A stretch of 15,817 nucleotides of DNA from Acidobacteriota bacterium (GCA_022759065.1 JAEMPZ010000212.1:1-15817), one strand, 5' to 3'; counted from the first letter of the stretch, positions 7,425 to 15,672 are shown. Notes: generated by a model from the sequence alone, not told the origin. Program-made: numbers and translations.

Positions 7425-9675
7425 GAAACTCGCCGTCTACATCTGCAGCGGCTGCTCCATAGGCGAAACGGTTGACGTCGAGAAAATGGCGAAGGTGGCC
7501 GAGAAAGAGTACAAGGCCCCGATTTGCCGCGTCCATCCCTGCCTTTGCGGGAAGGAGGGGCTGGAGCTGATCCAGAAGGACATGGCCGCCGAAGGCGTCA
7601 ACACGATGGTCATAGCCGCCTGCTCGCCGCGCGTCAAGACAGCGGCTTTTACGTTTGACCCCACCGCGGTCATCGCGGAGCGCGTCAACATAAGGGAACA
7701 CGTCGCCTGGTGCCAGAAGCCCAAGGACGAGGACACGCAGATGATGGCCGAGGACTACCTGCGCATGGGAATCGTGAAGGCGCAGAAGTCAGAGCTTCTG
7801 GAGGCGGTTTCAGACCCGATCTCCAAAACTATTCTGGTCGTTGGCGGAGGGATAACCGGCATTACCTCGGCTCTCGAGGCGGCCGCGGCCGGGTACGAAG
7901 TTGTGCTGGTCGAGAAGCAGCCTCAACTGGGCGGGTTCATGTCCTTCGTCAAGAACCGGCTGCCGCAAGAGCCGCCCTACCAGGGGCTCGAGCCGAATGG
8001 CATCGCCGAGAAGATTCAGCAGGTTCTATACAACCCCAAAGTGAAGGTTTTTACTTCGGCCAAAATAGCCAGGACGTCAGGGCAGCCTGGCCAGTTCGAC
8101 GTGACGATAGAGGCCGAGGGGAAAGCCACCGAGGTTCGCGTCGGCGCGATCGTGATGGCTACCGGATGGAAGCCATACGACGCGGCGAAGCTGGGCCATC
8201 TCGGCTATGGCCTCTCTCCCGACGTGGTGACCAACGTGGAATTCGAGAAGATGGCCGCGTCGGGCCAAATCAAGCGGCCTTCCGACGGCAAGGCGCCAGA
8301 GAGCGTGCTCTTTGTTCAATGCGCGGGCTCGCGTGACAAAGAGCACTTGCCCTATTGCTCCTCCGTCTGCTGCCTTGCAACGCTGAAGCACGCCACTTAC
8401 ATTCACGAGCAGAACGCGGACGCGAAAGTTTTCATCGTCTACAAGGACATGAGAACCCCGGCCCAGAACGAGCGCTTCTACCGCTTCGCCCAGGACCATC
8501 CCCTGAACTTCCTGACCAAGGGCGAGGTTGCCAAGGTCGAGAAAAGCGGCGACGGAAAGCTCTCGGTGAGCGTCACGAACACATTGCTTGGCGAGGACCT
8601 GCTGATACCCGTTGACATGGTGGTGCTTGCGGCGGGCATGGTGCCGAACTCCGCCGACGGCGAGGCGATCAGGGCATTCGAGGACGCGAAGCTGAAGGCC
8701 GAAAAGGGCGACAGCGAGAGCCAGCGCGCCGACGCGGCCAAGAAGGCCGATGAGCTGAAGTGCCATCAGGGCACTGAAATACTTAACCTCACTTACCGGC
8801 AGGGGCCCGATCTGCCCGTGCTGCGCCACGGCTTCCCCGATTCCCACTTCGTCTGCTTCCCGTACGAGACCAGGAGGACCGGCATTTATGCCGCCGGGTG
8901 CGTGAGGGCGCCGATGGACTCTCTCCACGCGGAAGACGACGCCCTAGGCGCGGCGATGAAGGCGGTCCAGTCGGTCGAGCTGGCGTCGAAAGGCAAGGCG
9001 GTTCATCCAAGGTCACAGGACCTCTCCTTCCCCAGCTTCTTCCTCCAGCGCTGCACGCAGTGCAAGCGCTGCACCGAGGAGTGCCCCTTCGGGACGCTCG
9101 ACGAGGACGAGAAGGGAACGCCGAAACCGAACCCCTACCGTTGCCGCCGGTGCGGCATCTGCATGGGCGCATGCCCGGAGCGAATCATCTCCTTCAAGAA
9201 CTATTCGGTGGACATGATCGCCTCCATGATCAAGTCAATAGAGATCCCGCCTGAGGAGGACGAGAAGCCAAGGGTGCTTGTCTTCATGTGCGAGAACGAC
9301 GCGTACCCGGCGCTGGACATAGCCGGCATGAACCACGTCATGTACGATCCGTGCGTGCGCATCATTCCTCTGAGGTGCCTCGGCTCCATGAACATCGTCT
9401 GGATCGCCGACGCGCTCTCTTCCGGCTTTGACGGCGTGATGCTCTTTGGCTGCAAGTACGGCGACGACTACCAGTGCCACTTCGCAAAGGGCTCGGAGCT
9501 CGCCAACAGGCGGCTGGACAACGTCAAGGAGACGCTGCAGCGCCTCCAGCTCGAAAAAGAGCGCATAGAGGTTCATCAGCTTGCCATAAACGAGTACGAC
9601 AAGCTGCCAGGCCTCATAAACAAGTTCATGGACCTTATCAGGGAAATCGGGCCGAACCCCTACAAAGGGTTCTAG
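7417..9675 (+). CDS. qmoB: Quinone-interacting membrane-bound oxidoreductase subunit B
   Basis: A 752-aa HdrA-like flavoprotein with an MvhD-like tail, the expected QmoB architecture. Residues 1-130 form the HdrA N-terminal region with C10, C13, C37, C42 and C44. FAD binding begins at GGGITG (143-148), and the QCAGSRDKEHLPYCSSVCC segment, at 301-319, is close to that in QmoA, showing the two are paralogues. A charged insertion lies at about 415-450. Two [4Fe-4S] motifs follow: C546, C549, C552, C556 and C576, C579, C582, C586. The MvhD-like domain at 618-752 has C625, C646, C654, C679 and C687, consistent with a [2Fe-2S] site. It is cytoplasmic and sits between QmoC and AprBA. Confidence 0.95.
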   Translation: MDKKLAVYICSGCSIGETVDVEKMAKVAEKEYKAPICRVHPCLCGKEGLELIQKDMAAEGVNTMVIAACSPRVKTAAFTFDPTAVIAERVNIREHVAWCQKPKDEDTQMMAEDYLRMGIVKAQKSELLEAVSDPISKTILVVGGGITGITSALEAAAAGYEVVLVEKQPQLGGFMSFVKNRLPQEPPYQGLEPNGIAEKIQQVLYNPKVKVFTSAKIARTSGQPGQFDVTIEAEGKATEVRVGAIVMATGWKPYDAAKLGHLGYGLSPDVVTNVEFEKMAASGQIKRPSDGKAPESVLFVQCAGSRDKEHLPYCSSVCCLATLKHATYIHEQNADAKVFIVYKDMRTPAQNERFYRFAQDHPLNFLTKGEVAKVEKSGDGKLSVSVTNTLLGEDLLIPVDMVVLAAGMVPNSADGEAIRAFEDAKLKAEKGDSESQRADAAKKADELKCHQGTEILNLTYRQGPDLPVLRHGFPDSHFVCFPYETRRTGIYAAGCVRAPMDSLHAEDDALGAAMKAVQSVELASKGKAVHPRSQDLSFPSFFLQRCTQCKRCTEECPFGTLDEDEKGTPKPNPYRCRRCGICMGACPERIISFKNYSVDMIASMIKSIEIPPEEDEKPRVLVFMCENDAYPALDIAGMNHVMYDPCVRIIPLRCLGSMNIVWIADALSSGFDGVMLFGCKYGDDYQCHFAKGSELANRRLDNVKETLQRLQLEKERIEVHQLAINEYDKLPGLINKFMDLIREIGPNPYKGF

Positions 9676-9690
9676 TCTTAAGAGGACGAC

Positions 9691-10776
9691 ATGGCTGAAG
9701 CGATAACGGTCAAACCAGACACCGCCTTCATCCGGGAGCTTCAGGGTTGCGGCGGAGGTGACCTCAAAAAGTGTTACCAGTGTGCCACCTGCTCGGTGGT
9801 TTGTAACCTCTCCCCGGACGAATCGCCGTTTCCGAGGAAGCAGATGGTGCTGGCTCAGTGGGGGATGAAGGACCAGCTGCTGGCCGACCCCGCCATCTGG
9901 CTCTGCCACAACTGCGGCGACTGCTCCACCATGTGTCCGCGGGGAGCGCGGCCTGGCGACGTCTTTGGGGCGCTTAGAAAAGCGGCGATCGAGCGTTACA
10001 GCTTTCCCGGGTTCCTCGCGAAGGTGGCTGGAAAGCCGGCCGGGTTCCTTCTTCTTCTGCTGCTGCCAGTGCTGGTCTTTGCGGCCATTGTGCTTTTCGC
10101 GCCCAAGGGAGAGCTTACGCCGGACCCCGAATTCGCGAACCTTTTCCCGCAGAACATTCTCGAGCCGCTTTTCTTCGCCGTTTCAGGGCTGGTATTGATC
10201 GCCTTTGCGATCGGGCTCGCCCGCTTCATCAAGGCGCTTCGCAAGGCCGGGGCCACCGGGCCGATCATCCCAAACCTTGTTCCCGCCGCGGTTGAAATTC
10301 TTGCGCACTCAAGGTTCAAGAAGTGCGGGGCGGAGCGCGCCAGGTACTGGGGCCACATGCTGACGCTTTGGGGGTTTGTGGGGTTAGCCTTCATGGGAAC
10401 GGTGGTTGGAATCGGGACGATGATCGGGGTTATGCACACGCCGCTTGACCTCATGAATCCATGGAAAATTTTCGCGAACGTATGCGCCGTCGTCGTTTTT
10501 GTGGGCCTCGTCATCATTTTGTTCGACCGCCTCGCCGACCCGGTGAAGAGAGCCGCGAGCACCTATTTCGACTGGCTTTTCCTTTTGGTCCTTGTTGGCG
10601 TGGTCTTTACCGGCATCCTATCCGAGGCGATGCGCCTCATGGGCGCGGATCCAGCCATGTTCTACGTTTATTTTGTTCATCTCGTTCTGATAATGATGCT
10701 CTTTTTGTACGCTCCTTACACGAAGTTCGCGCACATCGCCTATCGCACGGTTGCGATGGCGGCAGCAAAGAGTTAG
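9691..10776 (+). CDS. qmoC: Quinone-interacting membrane-bound oxidoreductase subunit C
   Basis: A 361-aa fusion of an HdrC-like ferredoxin domain and a cytochrome-b-like membrane domain, as usual for QmoC. The cytoplasmic N-terminal part has two CxxCxxCxxxC sets: C28, C31, C34, C38 and C72, C75, C78, C82. About six hydrophobic segments follow (about 117-136, 158-178, 224-246, 262-280, 293-311, 323-343). Histidines H206, H222, H249, H330 and H348 are in or near membrane segments, and some probably bind the two haems b. Electrons from menaquinol would enter here and pass to QmoAB. AGAGGA precedes the ATG, and the gap from qmoB is 15 bp. The length is close to the family norm. Confidence 0.95.
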   Translation: MAEAITVKPDTAFIRELQGCGGGDLKKCYQCATCSVVCNLSPDESPFPRKQMVLAQWGMKDQLLADPAIWLCHNCGDCSTMCPRGARPGDVFGALRKAAIERYSFPGFLAKVAGKPAGFLLLLLLPVLVFAAIVLFAPKGELTPDPEFANLFPQNILEPLFFAVSGLVLIAFAIGLARFIKALRKAGATGPIIPNLVPAAVEILAHSRFKKCGAERARYWGHMLTLWGFVGLAFMGTVVGIGTMIGVMHTPLDLMNPWKIFANVCAVVVFVGLVIILFDRLADPVKRAASTYFDWLFLLVLVGVVFTGILSEAMRLMGADPAMFYVYFVHLVLIMMLFLYAPYTKFAHIAYRTVAMAAAKS

Positions 10777-10790
10777 GGCTTTTATTCACG

Positions 10791-10812
10791 GGCCATGGCT
10801 CGCGCCATGGCC
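10791..10812. repeat. Perfect 9-bp hairpin between qmoC and dsrA
   Basis: GGCCATGGC (10791-10799) and GCCATGGCC (10804-10812) are exact inverted copies around a TCGC loop. There is no T-run after it. It lies in the 69-bp gap between the qmo and dsr genes, where it might stabilise or process the transcript, attenuate readthrough or act as an operator. Confidence 0.75.
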
Positions 10813-10845
10813 GCGGTCAGAGGGGACCACGAAGGAGGAGACACT

Positions 10846-12024
10846 ATGGCGGATGAGACGAAGAAAACTCCAAAACTGGACGAGCTCGAAAAAGGGCCGT
10901 GGCCGAGCTTCGTTAAGGAGATCAAGCAGGCTAGGAAGGTCAATACGATGTGCGATGACCTTTTGGGCCAGCTTGAAACCTCCTACGAGGAGAAAAAGGG
11001 CCACTGGAAACACGGCGGCATTGTTGGCGTCATGGGTTACGGCGGAGGCGTGATCGGGCGGTACAGCGACATGCCCGAGAAGTTCCCGAAGGTGGCGCAC
11101 TTCCACACGATGCGCGTCAACCAGCCGGCTGGCTGGTTTTACACCAGCAAAGCATTGAGGACTCTTTGCGACATCTGGGACCGCCATGGTTCCGGCCTGA
11201 CCAACATGCACGGCTCGACGGGCGACATCGTGTTCCTGGGCACCAAGACCGACGAACTCGAGCCCTGCTTCGCCGAGCTGACCAAGGAAGGCTTCGACCT
11301 TGGCGGCTCAGGCTCCGTCATGCGGACCCCCTCGGCCTGCGTTGGCCAGGCGCGTTGCGAATGGGCCTGCTACGACACGATGAAGCTCTGCTATGACCTG
11401 ACCCAGACCTATCAGGACGAGCTCCACCGGCCGGCCTTCCCCTACAAGTTCAAGTTCAAGTGCGCCGGCTGCCCCAACGACTGCGTCGCCTCGATAGCTC
11501 GGTCGGACATGTCCATCATCGGCACCTGGAAGGACTCCATTCAGCAGGATGACGCCGCGGTCGCCGAATACGCCAAGAAAGGCATGGACATTCAGAAAGA
11601 CGTCTGCGACAACTGCCCTACCAAGTGCATGTCCTGGGATGGCAAGAAGCTGACGATCGAAAATCACGAGTGCGTGCGCTGCATGCACTGCATCAACGTC
11701 ATGCCAAAGGCCCTTCGCCCCGGCAAAGAGCGGGGCGCGACGATCCTGATCGGCGCGAAGGCCCCGATCATTCAGGGCGCGATGCTATCGTCGGTGCTGA
11801 TACCTTTCGTTCCAGCGGCGGAGCTTCTGGATACGATCAAGGAACTGACGAGCCGCATCTGGGACTTCTGGTCCGAGTACGGGAAGAACCGCGAGCGCAT
11901 CGGCGAGTTGATCCAGCGCGTGGGCATGGCTAACTTCCTCGACGCCATCGGTTTGGATCCGGTGCCGGAGATGGTGAGCGCGCCCAGGGACAACCCTTAC
12001 ATCTACTTCAAGAAGGAAGAGTAG
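10846..12024 (+). CDS. dsrA: Dissimilatory sulfite reductase alpha subunit
   Basis: A 392-aa subunit of the cytoplasmic sirohaem enzyme that reduces sulfite, partnered by DsrB and DsrC. The sirohaem-linked [4Fe-4S] ligands are present as C165-x5-C171 and C209-x3-C213. An inserted ferredoxin domain uses C257, C276, C279 and C282 (NCPTKC, then CVRCMHC). Other landmarks are [13 protein letters not shown] at 10-22, [15 protein letters not shown] text at 53-63, and [17 protein letters not shown] at 189-205. At 392 aa it is shorter than Desulfovibrio DsrA (about 437) and closer to Archaeoglobus-like forms; the difference lies mainly near residues 30-40 and 235-255. I chose the ATG at 10846, with GGAGGAG upstream; the longer frame from 10795 runs through the hairpin. 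Confidence 0.97.
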   Translation: MADETKKTPKLDELEKGPWPSFVKEIKQARKVNTMCDDLLGQLETSYEEKKGHWKHGGIVGVMGYGGGVIGRYSDMPEKFPKVAHFHTMRVNQPAGWFYTSKALRTLCDIWDRHGSGLTNMHGSTGDIVFLGTKTDELEPCFAELTKEGFDLGGSGSVMRTPSACVGQARCEWACYDTMKLCYDLTQTYQDELHRPAFPYKFKFKCAGCPNDCVASIARSDMSIIGTWKDSIQQDDAAVAEYAKKGMDIQKDVCDNCPTKCMSWDGKKLTIENHECVRCMHCINVMPKALRPGKERGATILIGAKAPIIQGAMLSSVLIPFVPAAELLDTIKELTSRIWDFWSEYGKNRERIGELIQRVGMANFLDAIGLDPVPEMVSAPRDNPYIYFKKEE

Positions 12025-12030
12025 GGGCGA

Positions 12031-12063
12031 ACCACTAAAAATGGTCAGGCGCGTCAGAGCGCC
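12031..12063. repeat. Two small hairpins between dsrA and dsrB
   Basis: ACCA (12031-12034) pairs with TGGT (12042-12045), and GGCGC (12048-12052) pairs with GCGCC (12059-12063). Both are short and lack a U-tract. The 63-bp gap is unusually long for the dsrA-dsrB pair within this otherwise tight cluster. Confidence 0.4.
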
Positions 12064-12087
12064 GCATGAATTCATAGGAGCTGAAAA

Positions 12088-13170
12088 ATGGCAGCAGAAC
12101 CAGTCAAACGCATAACCGATATTGGGCCACCCCATTACGAGAAATTTCTCCACCCGATGGTGAAGAAGAACTACGGGATGTGGAAGTACCACGAGTCACT
12201 TGCCCCCGGCGTGCTTTGCCACGTTGCCGAGTCGGGCGACAAGCTCTTCACGGTTCGCGCGGGTTCCCCGCGGCTTCTTTCGACTGCGACCATCCGCATG
12301 TTCGCGGACCTGGCCGAGAAGTACTGTGGCGGATATCTGCGCTTCACGAGCCGAAACAACGTGGAGTTCCTTTTGGACAACCAGGCTAACATCGAGCCGT
12401 TGAAGAAAGATCTCCAGGCGGCTGGTTTCCCGGTCGGCGGCACCAACAACGCCATCAGCAATATCGTCCACACGCAGGGGTGGGTTCACTGCCACTCCTC
12501 TGCGACTGATGCTTCCGGCATAGTGAAGTGCGTCATGGACGCCTTATACGACCGGTTCACCCACGAGAACTTGCCAGCCAAGCTTCGCATAGCGCTGGCG
12601 TGCTGCCTCAACATGTGCGGCGCGGTCCATTGCTCCGACATTTCCATCCTGGGCGTTCACAGGCGTCCACCGCAGATCAACAAGGACCTCCTGCCCAAGG
12701 TCTGCGAAATCCCGACGCTCATCTCCTCATGCCCGACGGGCGCGATTCGTTCCGCGACATACGAAGGCAAACCCTCGGTCGAGGTGGTCGAGGAGCAGTG
12801 CATGTACTGCGCCAACTGCTATACCGTCTGCCCCGCCATGCCGTTGAACGACCCCGAAAACGACGGCATCTCAATCTGGGTCGGCGGCAAGGTGAGCAAC
12901 GCGCGAAGCGCGCCCAAGTTCAGCAAGCTGGCGATCCCATTCATACCCAATGAGCCGCCGCGCTGGCCGGGCGTCGTTGACGCCGTCGTTAACATAGTCG
13001 AGGTTTACGCCAAGCACGCCCACAAGTACGAGCGCATGGGCGACTGGATCGAGCGGATCGGCTGGCCCCGCTTCTTCGAGCTGACGGGGATTCCGTTTAC
13101 GCGGTATCACATTGACGACTTCCGGTTTGCTGGGACCACGTTTGCCAGGTCCACGCACATCCGGTTTTAG
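12088..13170 (+). CDS. dsrB: Dissimilatory sulfite reductase beta subunit
   Basis: A 360-aa partner of DsrA that carries the catalytically active sirohaem. Its cluster ligands are C135 (WVHCH), C172, C173 and C177 ([13 protein letters not shown]), at a constant offset of 16 from the Desulfovibrio vulgaris residues C151, C188, C189 and C193 as I recall them. The ferredoxin domain has C215 (SSCPTGAI) and C238, C241, C244, C248 ([15 protein letters not shown]). The opening [14 protein letters not shown] and the closing [20 protein letters not shown] are typical. AGGAG at 12076-12080 precedes the ATG. Its length is close to the family norm. The stop codon is part of the next gene's ribosome-binding site, so translation of the next gene is probably coupled. 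Confidence 0.97.
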   Translation: MAAEPVKRITDIGPPHYEKFLHPMVKKNYGMWKYHESLAPGVLCHVAESGDKLFTVRAGSPRLLSTATIRMFADLAEKYCGGYLRFTSRNNVEFLLDNQANIEPLKKDLQAAGFPVGGTNNAISNIVHTQGWVHCHSSATDASGIVKCVMDALYDRFTHENLPAKLRIALACCLNMCGAVHCSDISILGVHRRPPQINKDLLPKVCEIPTLISSCPTGAIRSATYEGKPSVEVVEEQCMYCANCYTVCPAMPLNDPENDGISIWVGGKVSNARSAPKFSKLAIPFIPNEPPRWPGVVDAVVNIVEVYAKHAHKYERMGDWIERIGWPRFFELTGIPFTRYHIDDFRFAGTTFARSTHIRF

Positions 13171-13174
13171 GAGG
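13169..13174 (+). promoter_or_regulatory. Ribosome-binding site overlapping the dsrB stop
   Basis: AGGAGG begins within the TAG stop of dsrB and lies 5 bases before the next ATG. A ribosome terminating on dsrB would be well placed to restart on the dsrD-like gene. Confidence 0.8.
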
Positions 13175-13179
13175 CTCTT

Positions 13180-13428
13180 ATGGCAGTCACAGTGGAACAG
13201 ATGGCCGAAGAGATGTACGAGATGATCAAAGAGGCGATGGGCAAAAAGAGCTTCAAGGCTACCGACCTCACCAAGGCCATGATCGCCAAGTACGGAGAGG
13301 GTGAAGTTTCCAAGGACGACTGCAAGCACGCGATCCGCATTCTCATTGATTCGGGGCGCTGCGTTTACAGCTATTTTGGAGGCAGCTTCATCACGCTTCC
13401 TCACAAAGAGGGCGCGGCGAACGAATAA
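13180..13428 (+). CDS. dsrD: DsrD-like winged-helix protein
   Basis: An 82-aa protein directly after dsrB, the usual place and size for DsrD, a small protein reported to activate DsrAB in sulfate reducers. The predicted fold is winged-helix: helices at about 4-20, 27-38 and 45-58, then a two-strand wing, RCVYSYFGGSFITLPHKEG (60-78). In classical DsrD the wing reads roughly LEYWSSGSTTMYGL; here it keeps the aromatic-Gly-Ser pattern but differs clearly. Identification therefore rests on position, length and fold as much as on sequence. If it is not DsrD, it is an uncharacterised winged-helix protein of the dsr operon. The gap to dsrB is 9 bp. Confidence 0.68.
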   Translation: MAVTVEQMAEEMYEMIKEAMGKKSFKATDLTKAMIAKYGEGEVSKDDCKHAIRILIDSGRCVYSYFGGSFITLPHKEGAANE

Positions 13429-13429
13429 C

Positions 13430-13476
13430 CGTGGTTCGAGGGCGGCGGGGGAGTGCCTCGCCGCCTTCGAATCGCG
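13430..13476. repeat. Long 21-bp hairpin after the dsrD-like gene
   Basis: Bases 13430-13450 pair with 13456-13476 around a 5-base GAGTG loop, mostly Watson-Crick with a few G-U pairs. The core is GGCGGCG (13441-13447) with CGCCGCC (13459-13465). It starts one base after the dsrD-like stop. There is no U-tract, so it is not a standard intrinsic terminator. A 3'-end stabiliser, RNase site or partial attenuator that raises dsrABD expression over the genes downstream is the most likely use. Confidence 0.8.
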
Positions 13477-13509
13477 CCCGTGGCGCTGAGACCGCAAAAG
13501 GAGTCCGCG

Positions 13510-13944
13510 ATGAAACAGAAAGCAGCCGAGAACCTCGAGGAGTTGGTCACGACGCTTAAACGCTGGCAGGAGATTGAGACTGCCGCGGTTGCGCAGACCT
13601 CCGCGATCATGGAAAAGACGAAGAACCCATTCATCAGGCTTGTCATGGAGATCATCCGCCAGGATTCGGCGATGCACAAGAGGGTCCAGCAGGTGATCCT
13701 CGACAGCCTTGAGAAGGAGGCCTTCAGCCTCACTCCGGAAGAGCTTGCCGACGTCTGGACCCTGATCGAAGAGCACGCGGAGATGGAGAAGGAGACGCTG
13801 GTTTTTGCCGAGAAGGCGCGCCGCAACTGCCGTCTTTTCGCGCAGCGCCATCTGCTCACCTATCTCATCGAGGATGAGCAGAAGCACGACCGGCTGCTCG
13901 CTCAACTGGAGGACTTCAAGCGGAACATCTACCCCTATGCGTGA
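13510..13944 (+). CDS. Ferritin-like four-helix-bundle protein of the dsr cluster
   Basis: A 144-aa, almost wholly helical protein with a spacing that fits a ferritin/rubrerythrin-type bundle. Candidate iron ligands are E21 or E23 in helix 1 (WQEIETAAV), H56 in helix 2 (QDSAMHK), E88, E91 or E95 in helix 3 (EEHAEMEKE), and E123-x-x-H126 in helix 4 (EDEQKH). The expected helix-2 ExxH is not intact: S53 is at the glutamate position, with D52 next to it. I chose the ATG at 13510 with AAAGGAG upstream; the frame open from 13453 runs through the hairpin. I do not know this gene as a standard dsr component. Iron storage, a diiron redox role or oxygen protection of DsrAB are all possible; none is shown. 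Confidence 0.65.
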   Translation: MKQKAAENLEELVTTLKRWQEIETAAVAQTSAIMEKTKNPFIRLVMEIIRQDSAMHKRVQQVILDSLEKEAFSLTPEELADVWTLIEEHAEMEKETLVFAEKARRNCRLFAQRHLLTYLIEDEQKHDRLLAQLEDFKRNIYPYA

Positions 13945-13957
13945 TGATACAAGGCTG

Positions 13958-13975
13958 CCGGCCACAGAGAGCCGG
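13958..13975. repeat. Small hairpin before dsrL
   Basis: CCGGC (13958-13962) pairs with GCCGG (13971-13975) in the 50-bp gap upstream of dsrL. It is short and could be chance. Confidence 0.3.
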
Positions 13976-13994
13976 GAGAAAATGAGGAACTGAA

Positions 13995-15656
13995 ATGGGC
14001 CTTTTTAAGGAAGTCAAAAAACCGGTGATTAAGTCCGGAGGCGGGTCGGGTGGCGAAATAAGCAACTTGCGTCCGCGCTATGTTGAAAAGACGCCGCCCT
14101 GCATCGGGAACTGCCCGAGCGGCACCGACATCAGGGGGGTGCTGACCACCATCGCGCAGGCCGAGGCGTACGGAAGAACCACCGAACAAGCCTATGAGAT
14201 AGCGTGGCGGATGATCCTTGAGAACAACCCGTTTCCAGCCACCTGCGGGAGGGTCTGCCCTCATCCGTGCGAAGCGGGATGTAATAGAAATGACAAGGAC
14301 GCCCCGGTCGCCATCAACGCCATTGAGCGGTTTCTTGGCGATTTCGCTTTGGCAAAAGGGCTCAAGCCCGCCGTGCTTACCGAGGAGAAATTCCCCGAGA
14401 AGGTGGCGGTCGTGGGCGCCGGGCCAGCCGGCCTTTCCTGCGCGTATCATCTTGCGCGGCGAGGTTATTCCGTCACGGTCTTCGAGGCCTTCAGCAAGGC
14501 GGGCGGGATGCTCCGCTATGGAATTCCAGAATACCGGCTTCCCCGCAACGTGCTCGACGCCGAGATCAAAAGGATCGAGGACATGGGCGTCGAGATAAAA
14601 TGCAACACCGTCGTAGGCAGAGATATCTCGCTGGACCAGCTCAAGAGCGGTTACCAGGCCGTGTTCGTCGGCATTGGCGCCCACAAGGGCATGAAGCTCA
14701 GGGTTCCAGGAGAGGATGCGCCCAACGTATACACGGGCACCGAGTTTTTAAACAAGGTCAACAGCGGGGACAAGGTCGAAGTAGGCGGAAAGGTGCTGGT
14801 GGTGGGCGGCGGGGACACGGCGATTGACGCGGCGCGCATCAGCAAGCGCCTGGGCGCGGATGTGACCATCGTTTACAGGCGGACGCGAAACGAGATGCCC
14901 GCCATAGCGCCCGAAATAGAGGGCGCGCTTGAAGAGGGCGTAAAGATCGAATTTCTCGCCGCGCCGGTCGAAATCGTTCTCGAAAACGGCCGCGCGGTTG
15001 GCATGAAGTGCATCCGCATGGAGCTTGGAGAGCCGGACGCCTCCGGCCGCCGCAGGCCCGTGCCTAAGCCCGGGTCTGAATTTGTCATCGAAGCGACCAC
15101 CATAATTGCCGCCATCAGCCAGGAACCCAATTTTGACGGCTTCACCATGCTCAAAGAGGGCAAGGACTGGATCAAGGCCGACGAGTGGGGCGCGACGAAG
15201 GCCGAAGGAATCTATTCGGGCGGCGATGACATCGAGCTTGGCCTTGTGACCATAGCAGTGTCGCAGGGCCGCTTCGCGGCGGAAGCCATTGACGCCCGAT
15301 TCCGCGGCAGGCAACTCGAAAAGCGCCAGCGGCCTCCGATCATCAAGTCGGACAAGATGAAGCTCTCCTGGTACAAGGAAGCGGCGAGAAACGAGCGGCA
15401 AAAGGTTCCCCCGCAAGAGAGGGGATTTGACACCGAAATCGAGAAGGGCTTGACGGAACAGCAGGCTCTCGATGAGGCCAAGCGCTGCATGTCCTGCGGC
15501 ATGTGCATGGATTGCGAGACGTGCTGGATGTACTGCACCAACAGTTGCTTCGTCAAGCTCCCCAAGGGCCAACATTACAAGGTCAAGCTGGAACTGTGCA
15601 ACGGTTGTAAAAAATGCGCCGAAGAGTGCCCTTGCGGGTACATCGAGATGGCATAA
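13995..15656 (+). CDS. dsrL: DsrL-type NAD(P)H:acceptor oxidoreductase
   Basis: A 553-aa iron-sulfur flavoprotein of the GltD-like class. The N-terminal part has cluster cysteines C36, C40, C84, C88, C92 and C96 (CIGNC; CGRVCPHPCEAGC). FAD binds at GAGPAG (141-146), and NAD(P)H at GGGDTA (271-276). That second Rossmann fold is followed by YRRTRNEMPA (294-303), whose arginines usually favour NADPH. The C-terminal tail, RCMSCGMCMDCETCWMYC (497-514) and CNGCKKCAEECPCGYIEMA (535-553), is the extra ferredoxin module that separates DsrL from ordinary glutamate synthase small subunit. DsrL exchanges electrons between NAD(P)H and DsrAB. It is about 100 residues shorter than the Allochromatium protein as I recall it, in line with the type reported from sulfur and sulfate reducers. 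GAGGA precedes the ATG. Confidence 0.88.
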   Translation: MGLFKEVKKPVIKSGGGSGGEISNLRPRYVEKTPPCIGNCPSGTDIRGVLTTIAQAEAYGRTTEQAYEIAWRMILENNPFPATCGRVCPHPCEAGCNRNDKDAPVAINAIERFLGDFALAKGLKPAVLTEEKFPEKVAVVGAGPAGLSCAYHLARRGYSVTVFEAFSKAGGMLRYGIPEYRLPRNVLDAEIKRIEDMGVEIKCNTVVGRDISLDQLKSGYQAVFVGIGAHKGMKLRVPGEDAPNVYTGTEFLNKVNSGDKVEVGGKVLVVGGGDTAIDAARISKRLGADVTIVYRRTRNEMPAIAPEIEGALEEGVKIEFLAAPVEIVLENGRAVGMKCIRMELGEPDASGRRRPVPKPGSEFVIEATTIIAAISQEPNFDGFTMLKEGKDWIKADEWGATKAEGIYSGGDDIELGLVTIAVSQGRFAAEAIDARFRGRQLEKRQRPPIIKSDKMKLSWYKEAARNERQKVPPQERGFDTEIEKGLTEQQALDEAKRCMSCGMCMDCETCWMYCTNSCFVKLPKGQHYKVKLELCNGCKKCAEECPCGYIEMA

Positions 15657-15657
15657 C

Positions 15658-15672
15658 GCCGGGTTAGCCGGC
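15658..15672. repeat. Small hairpin between dsrL and dsrC
   Basis: GCCGG (15658-15662) pairs with CCGGC (15668-15672) around GTTAG, starting one base after the dsrL stop and ending just before the dsrC ribosome-binding site. It has no U-tract and is probably an intra-operon mRNA element, if it is functional at all. Confidence 0.4.

Noticed and set aside
10777..10845. Rho-independent terminator after qmoC
   Set aside because: The stem is good but is followed by GCGGTCAGAGGG, with no U-tract.
12871..13965. 364-aa minus-strand open frame across dsrB, dsrD-like and the ferritin-like gene
   Set aside because: It runs antisense through three supported genes and a hairpin, with no recognisable domain.
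13995..15656. Glutamate synthase small subunit (gltD)
   Set aside because: The core is GltD-like, but the cysteine-rich C-terminal ferredoxin tail and dsr context identify DsrL.
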